A stretch of 7,045 nt of DNA from Nitrospirota bacterium (GTDB lineage Bacteria > Nitrospirota > 9FT-COMBO-42-15 > HDB-SIOI813), in assembly GCA_016214375.1 (NCBI GenBank), contig JACROQ010000054.1:1-7045 (forward strand), in the 5' to 3' direction. Shown here in pieces: positions 5,030-7,045 of this stretch. The stretch's first letter is position 1. Each line of letters begins with the position of its first letter. A model generated the notes under the pieces. That model was not told the origin of the DNA, made no database searches, and saw nothing but the letters and a program-made list of their open reading frames with translations. The position numbers were made by a program, and so were the translations under genes.

Positions 5030-5373
5030 TTATTCCCTTATTTCCCCGATTTCCTTAACCGCATCTATCAAGACTGGAAGATCATCCTGAATAATCTTCC
5101 ATACTATTTCAAGATCAACCCCGAAGTATTCATGGATAAGCAGGTTTCTGAAGTCTTTTATATCCTGCCATTCTATATCAGTACGTTTTTGTTTTAACTC
5201 ATCCGGCAGTTTTCCAATTGCCTCGCCGATAATTTCAAACTCTCTGATAACAGCGGAATATGTTTTCCTGTCATTACAAAAATCTTCAAATTGCATGTCA
5301 TGAACATATTTACTTTGGCGTTACCTGAATCCAATATATCCATAAGGTAAAGATGAAAATCTCTTTCAGACAT
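5030..5373 (-). pseudogene. hepT: HepT-like HEPN ribonuclease toxin, frameshifted
   Basis: The intact 3' frame (5296 down to 5030) gives 88 residues with the HEPN catalytic motif R50-x4-H55-x-Y57 in RNLLIHEYFGVD, as in DUF86/HepT RNases. The missing N terminus is present in another frame: ATG 5373 reads MSERDFHLYLMDILDS and continues to NMFMT at about 5299. The spacing from YLMDIL to MQFEDF fits full-length HepT if one base is deleted around 5296-5300. The true start overlaps the nucleotidyltransferase stop by 8 bp, a classic MntA-HepT operon. Family knowledge: HepT is an RNase toxin and MntA AMPylates a Tyr near its active site. ATG 5296 has no visible ribosome site, so a free 88-aa product is unlikely unless coupled. 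I call it an inactivated toxin; a sequencing error is the alternative. Confidence 0.75.
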
Positions 5374-5668
5374 AAATGATTTGCCCTTTGATTTTCTCTT
5401 TTACTGCAGGTTTTAAAGAGTTTTCAAATCCAAGGTCTACTTTCCTTTTTATTTCTTTCTCCAAAAATCTTTTTAGCTGTAAAAAGGTATGAATACTTTT
5501 TCTGGTTTTTTCCATTTCGATAACAATATCAATATCGCTGGAAGAAGTTTGCTTACCCTGCACAAAACTTCCAAAGATTCCTATACTTGTTACGCCGAAG
5601 TTGTCATGAAAGAATTTTCTATTATTTTTTAAATACCTTAAAATATCATCTATAGATAAATTATCCAT
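5366..5668 (-). CDS. mntA: MntA-like minimal nucleotidyltransferase antitoxin
   Basis: 100 residues from ATG 5668. An upstream in-frame GTG at 5674 is also possible; the ATG has an AAGGGG purine stretch at the proper distance. All catalytic parts are present: GIFGS (G33, S34), ten residues, D45-I-D47, and a third acidic residue D78 in KRKVDLGF, followed by the usual SLKPAVKEKI and IIYV ending. In MntA-HepT modules this enzyme transfers AMP from ATP to the HepT toxin. The cognate hepT directly downstream overlaps by 8 bp but is frameshifted, so here the antitoxin appears to have outlived its toxin. The end of a transposase-fragment frame (5671-5838) runs right up to its start. Confidence 0.85.
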   Translation of the reverse strand: MDNLSIDDILRYLKNNRKFFHDNFGVTSIGIFGSFVQGKQTSSSDIDIVIEMEKTRKSIHTFLQLKRFLEKEIKRKVDLGFENSLKPAVKEKIKGQIIYV

Positions 5669-5670
5669 CT

Positions 5671-5838
5671 TCACCCCTTCCCCATTTTTTCTACAAGTTT
5701 CCGTTTCATTTTCTCCATGAAACCTTCACAGGCAACAAATTGGGATGTGTCCCTATTTAAACCCCTCTGACGGTTATTTCCCCTTGTCAGGACATGATAT
5801 AAGTATCCGCTTGGAGCTACCCTCGCTGTCCTTGGCAT
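5671..5838 (-). pseudogene. REP-associated (IS200-like, RAYT) transposase, N-terminal fragment
   Basis: ATG 5838 opens MPRTARVAPSGYLYHVLTRG followed by NNRQ, the unmistakable N terminus of RAYT/Y1 (IS200-like, COG1943) transposases. After that glutamine codon the frame continues for 31 unrelated residues into TGA 5671-5673, passing through a REP-like sequence (5740-5759). The HUH motif and catalytic Tyr are absent. The frame stays open, so a 55-residue chimeric peptide could be made, but it has no known function. The same 36-base stretch recurs with three mismatches in the second RAYT fragment (6801-6836). Confidence 0.72.
5740..5759 (-). repeat. REP-like motif, third copy
   Basis: Read on the minus strand it is TTAAATAGGGACACATCCCA. 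It matches the outer arms of the hairpin at 3220-3430 (AAATAGGGACACTTCCC) and lies directly against the breakpoint of the RAYT fragment. Shared motif and transposase proximity suggest a REP family mobilised by a RAYT. Confidence 0.55.
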
Positions 5839-5877
5839 GATGCAAATCTATCATTACACTGCATGAATAGTCAATTA

Positions 5878-5892
5878 AATAGAACCGTCTCC
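5878..5892. repeat. AATAGAACCGTCTCC motif, inverted partner at 6632-6646
   Basis: This 15-base motif is complementary to GGGGACGGTTCTATT at 6632-6646 with one mismatch. The two copies point towards each other and enclose the DUF4258/YgiT module. Directly after it lies a 12-bp tandem duplication, CTTTAGTTCCTG at 5892-5903 and 5904-5915. Confidence 0.5.
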
Positions 5893-5952
5893 TTTAGTTC
5901 CTGCTTTAGTTCCTGTGGAGAGATAGTTAGTCGGAGTTTATCAAGCTGCTGA

Positions 5953-6231
5953 TTAAACTTTTGCTTCCTCTGCATCAAAAATAATCGTTGGAACCGAAAT
6001 CCTTGGGGCCTTTGCGATTCGCTCTGAATTTTCCAGTGTCTTTATAATCCATTGCCCCACGGTAGTTTTTACAATCTTCTCACCACATCTGGGACATACT
6101 CCAGCAGGCACACCTTCCACAACAATTAGTTCCTCATGAATCCAGAAATCCTGTTTGATATACCTCTCTTGCAAAGGGGTATCGCAAATTTCACATTCTC
6201 CGTAATTATATCCTGTTACTTTCGTCTTCAT
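5953..6231 (-). CDS. YgiT-type zinc-finger antitoxin
   Basis: 92 residues from ATG 6231. An earlier in-frame start at 6294 is rejected because GGAGGG stands just before 6231 and the start overlaps the toxin stop as ATGA. Two CxxC pairs form a zinc site: C13-E-I-C16 and C46-P-R-C49, in the contexts YGECEICDTPLQE and GVCPRCGEKI. The C-terminal tail is ISVPTIIFDAEEAKV. This is the YgiT/MqsA-type zinc-finger family; unlike full MqsA it has no room for a C-terminal DNA-binding HTH. In such pairs it neutralises the toxin encoded immediately upstream. A 4-bp overlap with the DUF4258 gene shows translational coupling. It appears intact, the only complete module in this AT-rich region. Confidence 0.85.
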   Translation of the reverse strand: MKTKVTGYNYGECEICDTPLQERYIKQDFWIHEELIVVEGVPAGVCPRCGEKIVKTTVGQWIIKTLENSERIAKAPRISVPTIIFDAEEAKV

Positions 6232-6515
6232 TTTCCCTCCTCCAAAGCATACGTTGTGATTAATAATAGTTTTTCTGTGCTTTTGATCCTGCAAATGACA
6301 GCGATCTTTCTACCGTCTGTTGAAGGACCAACAACCTCATAACGTGTTCCTCTGGGGTCTCTGGTAAACTTCCGGCTTATTTGTCCATTGGCAATAGCCA
6401 TTTCGATATCTGCAAAAATAAGATTATCATTCGTCAACTCTTCAAAGAAGTGTGGAAGAGCAAATTCATATTCTTGATTCCTTAGTTTTTCTCTAATTAC
6501 ATCAATAATAGCCAA
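6228..6515 (-). CDS. DUF4258 toxin-like protein
   Basis: 95 residues. The start is a TTG at 6515, supported by AAGAAGGG (minus strand, 6522-6529) a few bases before it; no suitable ATG is near. The sequence shows the DUF4258 pattern: a histidine in the first third (FALPHFFEEL, H22), then DIEMAIANGQI, GTRYEVVGPSTDGRKIAVICRI and a final LLLITTYAL strand. DUF4258 proteins are small putative RNase-fold toxins commonly encoded before a YgiT zinc-finger antitoxin, exactly as here (ATGA overlap). Activity is inferred from pairing and family. The module is bounded by inverted RAYT-type motifs at 5878 and 6646, suggesting that it moved or was captured between such elements. Confidence 0.85.
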   Translation of the reverse strand: MAIIDVIREKLRNQEYEFALPHFFEELTNDNLIFADIEMAIANGQISRKFTRDPRGTRYEVVGPSTDGRKIAVICRIKSTEKLLLITTYALEEGK

Positions 6516-6539
6516 TAATAACCCTTCTTTTTCCCATTT

Positions 6540-6545
6540 ATTATA
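6540..6545 (-). promoter_or_regulatory. Candidate -10 box for the DUF4258/YgiT operon
   Basis: A perfect TATAAT on the minus strand 25 bases before the TTG start, within an AT-rich stretch (6530-6600). No clear -35 partner is visible at 16-18 bases; a second TATAAT lies about 25 bases further upstream. Promoter identity is tentative. Confidence 0.35.
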
Positions 6546-6641
6546 GCATAGTCTCTACTTGTCCTATTATAATACCATACCTCATACAATAATATAGTTA
6601 ACTTGGGCTAAGTTAAAAGGGAAGAAGGGAAGGGGACGGTT

Positions 6642-6836
6642 CTATTCAGATAAACTTCCTCCGGCTTCTGCCGGTTCCATCACCAAATGCACATGTTATG
6701 TCATCAGAACAAAGTGATACAGTTTGGAATGGTACTTCTCTTTATAGCGAAGTAGTAATTCCAGATATTTCTTGAAATCTTCCTCGTCTTCAAAAACACA
6801 CTGACGGTTATTGCCCCTTGTCAGAACATGGTATAA
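6642..6836 (-). pseudogene. REP-associated (RAYT) transposase, interrupted fragment
   Basis: Read from 6836 down: LYHVLTRGNNRQCVFEDEED, then FKKYLELLLRYKEKY, then FVLMT-stop-HVHLVMEPAEAGGSLSE and a second stop at 6642-6644. This is the RAYT/Y1 transposase N-terminal third including the catalytic HVH (HUH) motif, but the usual Asn before it is replaced by TAA (6696-6698). The catalytic Tyr region is missing. Its own start has been separated by the MITE inserted at 6837; beyond it 7021-7045 continues only as a stop-containing frame. It resembles the fragment at 5671-5838 at the DNA level. It has clearly been inactive for some time. Confidence 0.75.
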
Positions 6837-7017
6837 GGGTCTGTCATGAAATAAGTTGTGCATTTAGGCGCTCAGATTTCGGTCAGGTTTGAGTGCGACC
6901 GATTGAGCAAATCCGAAGGCGTAGTTGAATCTACGCTGAGGGGTTGCGATTGAGGAGCACACAAAGATGGCCGGAAGATGAGATGCATAAATGTATAGGT
7001 TATTTCATGACAGACCC
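6837..7017. mobile_element. 181-bp MITE with 18-bp perfect terminal inverted repeats
   Basis: The ends are GGGTCTGTCATGAAATAA (6837-6854) and its exact complement (7000-7017). They are flanked by TAA at 6834-6836 and 7018-7020, a likely 3-bp target duplication. There is no open frame worth a transposase; the interior has a GCGTAG-TTGAAT-CTACGC hairpin near 6920. The GGG ends and T-N-A type target fit IS5-family elements, but this is a weak inference. It sits inside the RAYT pseudogene, so it arrived later. Confidence 0.75.
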
Positions 7018-7045
7018 TAACTACCGCTCTTCCGGATGTTTATCA

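Noticed and set aside
6136..6342. Plus-strand open frame across the DUF4258/YgiT overlap
   Set aside because: It lies opposite two genes with good ribosome sites and a typical ATGA overlap, and its translation has no recognisable features.

Overview
This window looks like a chromosomal piece of an anaerobic, environmental bacterium. Two paralogous MoeB/ThiF-type E1 enzymes, a MoaD/CysO-like sulfur carrier, a free-standing NIL domain and a JAMM protease beside a threonine-synthase-like enzyme is a gene set I associate with Nitrospirota and Desulfobacterota-type anaerobes. No marker gene fixes the lineage, so this placement is an inference. There is no rRNA, tRNA or CRISPR array.

Region 1 (1-4278, + strand, moderate GC) is metabolic. 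In order it holds: the 3' part of a first MoeB/ThiF-like E1; a Zn-ribbon threonine synthase-like PLP enzyme overlapping it; a 50-aa C-terminal half of a beta-grasp sulfur carrier ending in Gly-Gly; a 79-aa NIL-domain protein; a structured repeat; a complete second E1; a MITE nested in a REP-like hairpin; a JAMM (Mec/HcyD-like) metalloprotease; a small two-helix membrane protein; and a small Cys-rich protein. By analogy with CysO-CysM-Mec of Mycobacterium tuberculosis and HcyS-HcyF-HcyD of Wolinella succinogenes, the E1s would activate the carrier's Gly-Gly end, the carrier thiocarboxylate would donate sulfur to an amino-acid acceptor held by a PLP enzyme, and the JAMM protease would release the product. 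The threonine synthase-like enzyme next to the carrier may be that PLP partner or may only supply threonine. The carrier lacks the first half of its fold, so this locus may be partly decayed.

Region 2 (about 4280-7045) is visibly more AT-rich and is an island of toxin-antitoxin modules and their debris. On the + strand there is an orphan antitoxin-like gene, a nine-residue PIN toxin stub joined to a HEPN C-terminal remnant, and a truncated MNT nucleotidyltransferase. On the - strand there is an intact MntA-like nucleotidyltransferase followed by a frameshifted HepT, and an apparently intact DUF4258 / YgiT-zinc-finger pair. Two broken REP-associated (IS200-like, RAYT) transposase fragments, RAYT-type REP motifs and a 181-bp MITE with 18-bp perfect ends and a TAA duplication surround these modules.

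The most interesting points are the sulfur-carrier locus with its threonine-synthase-like partner and truncated carrier, and the nested mobile repeats that break up both this operon and the toxin-antitoxin island.
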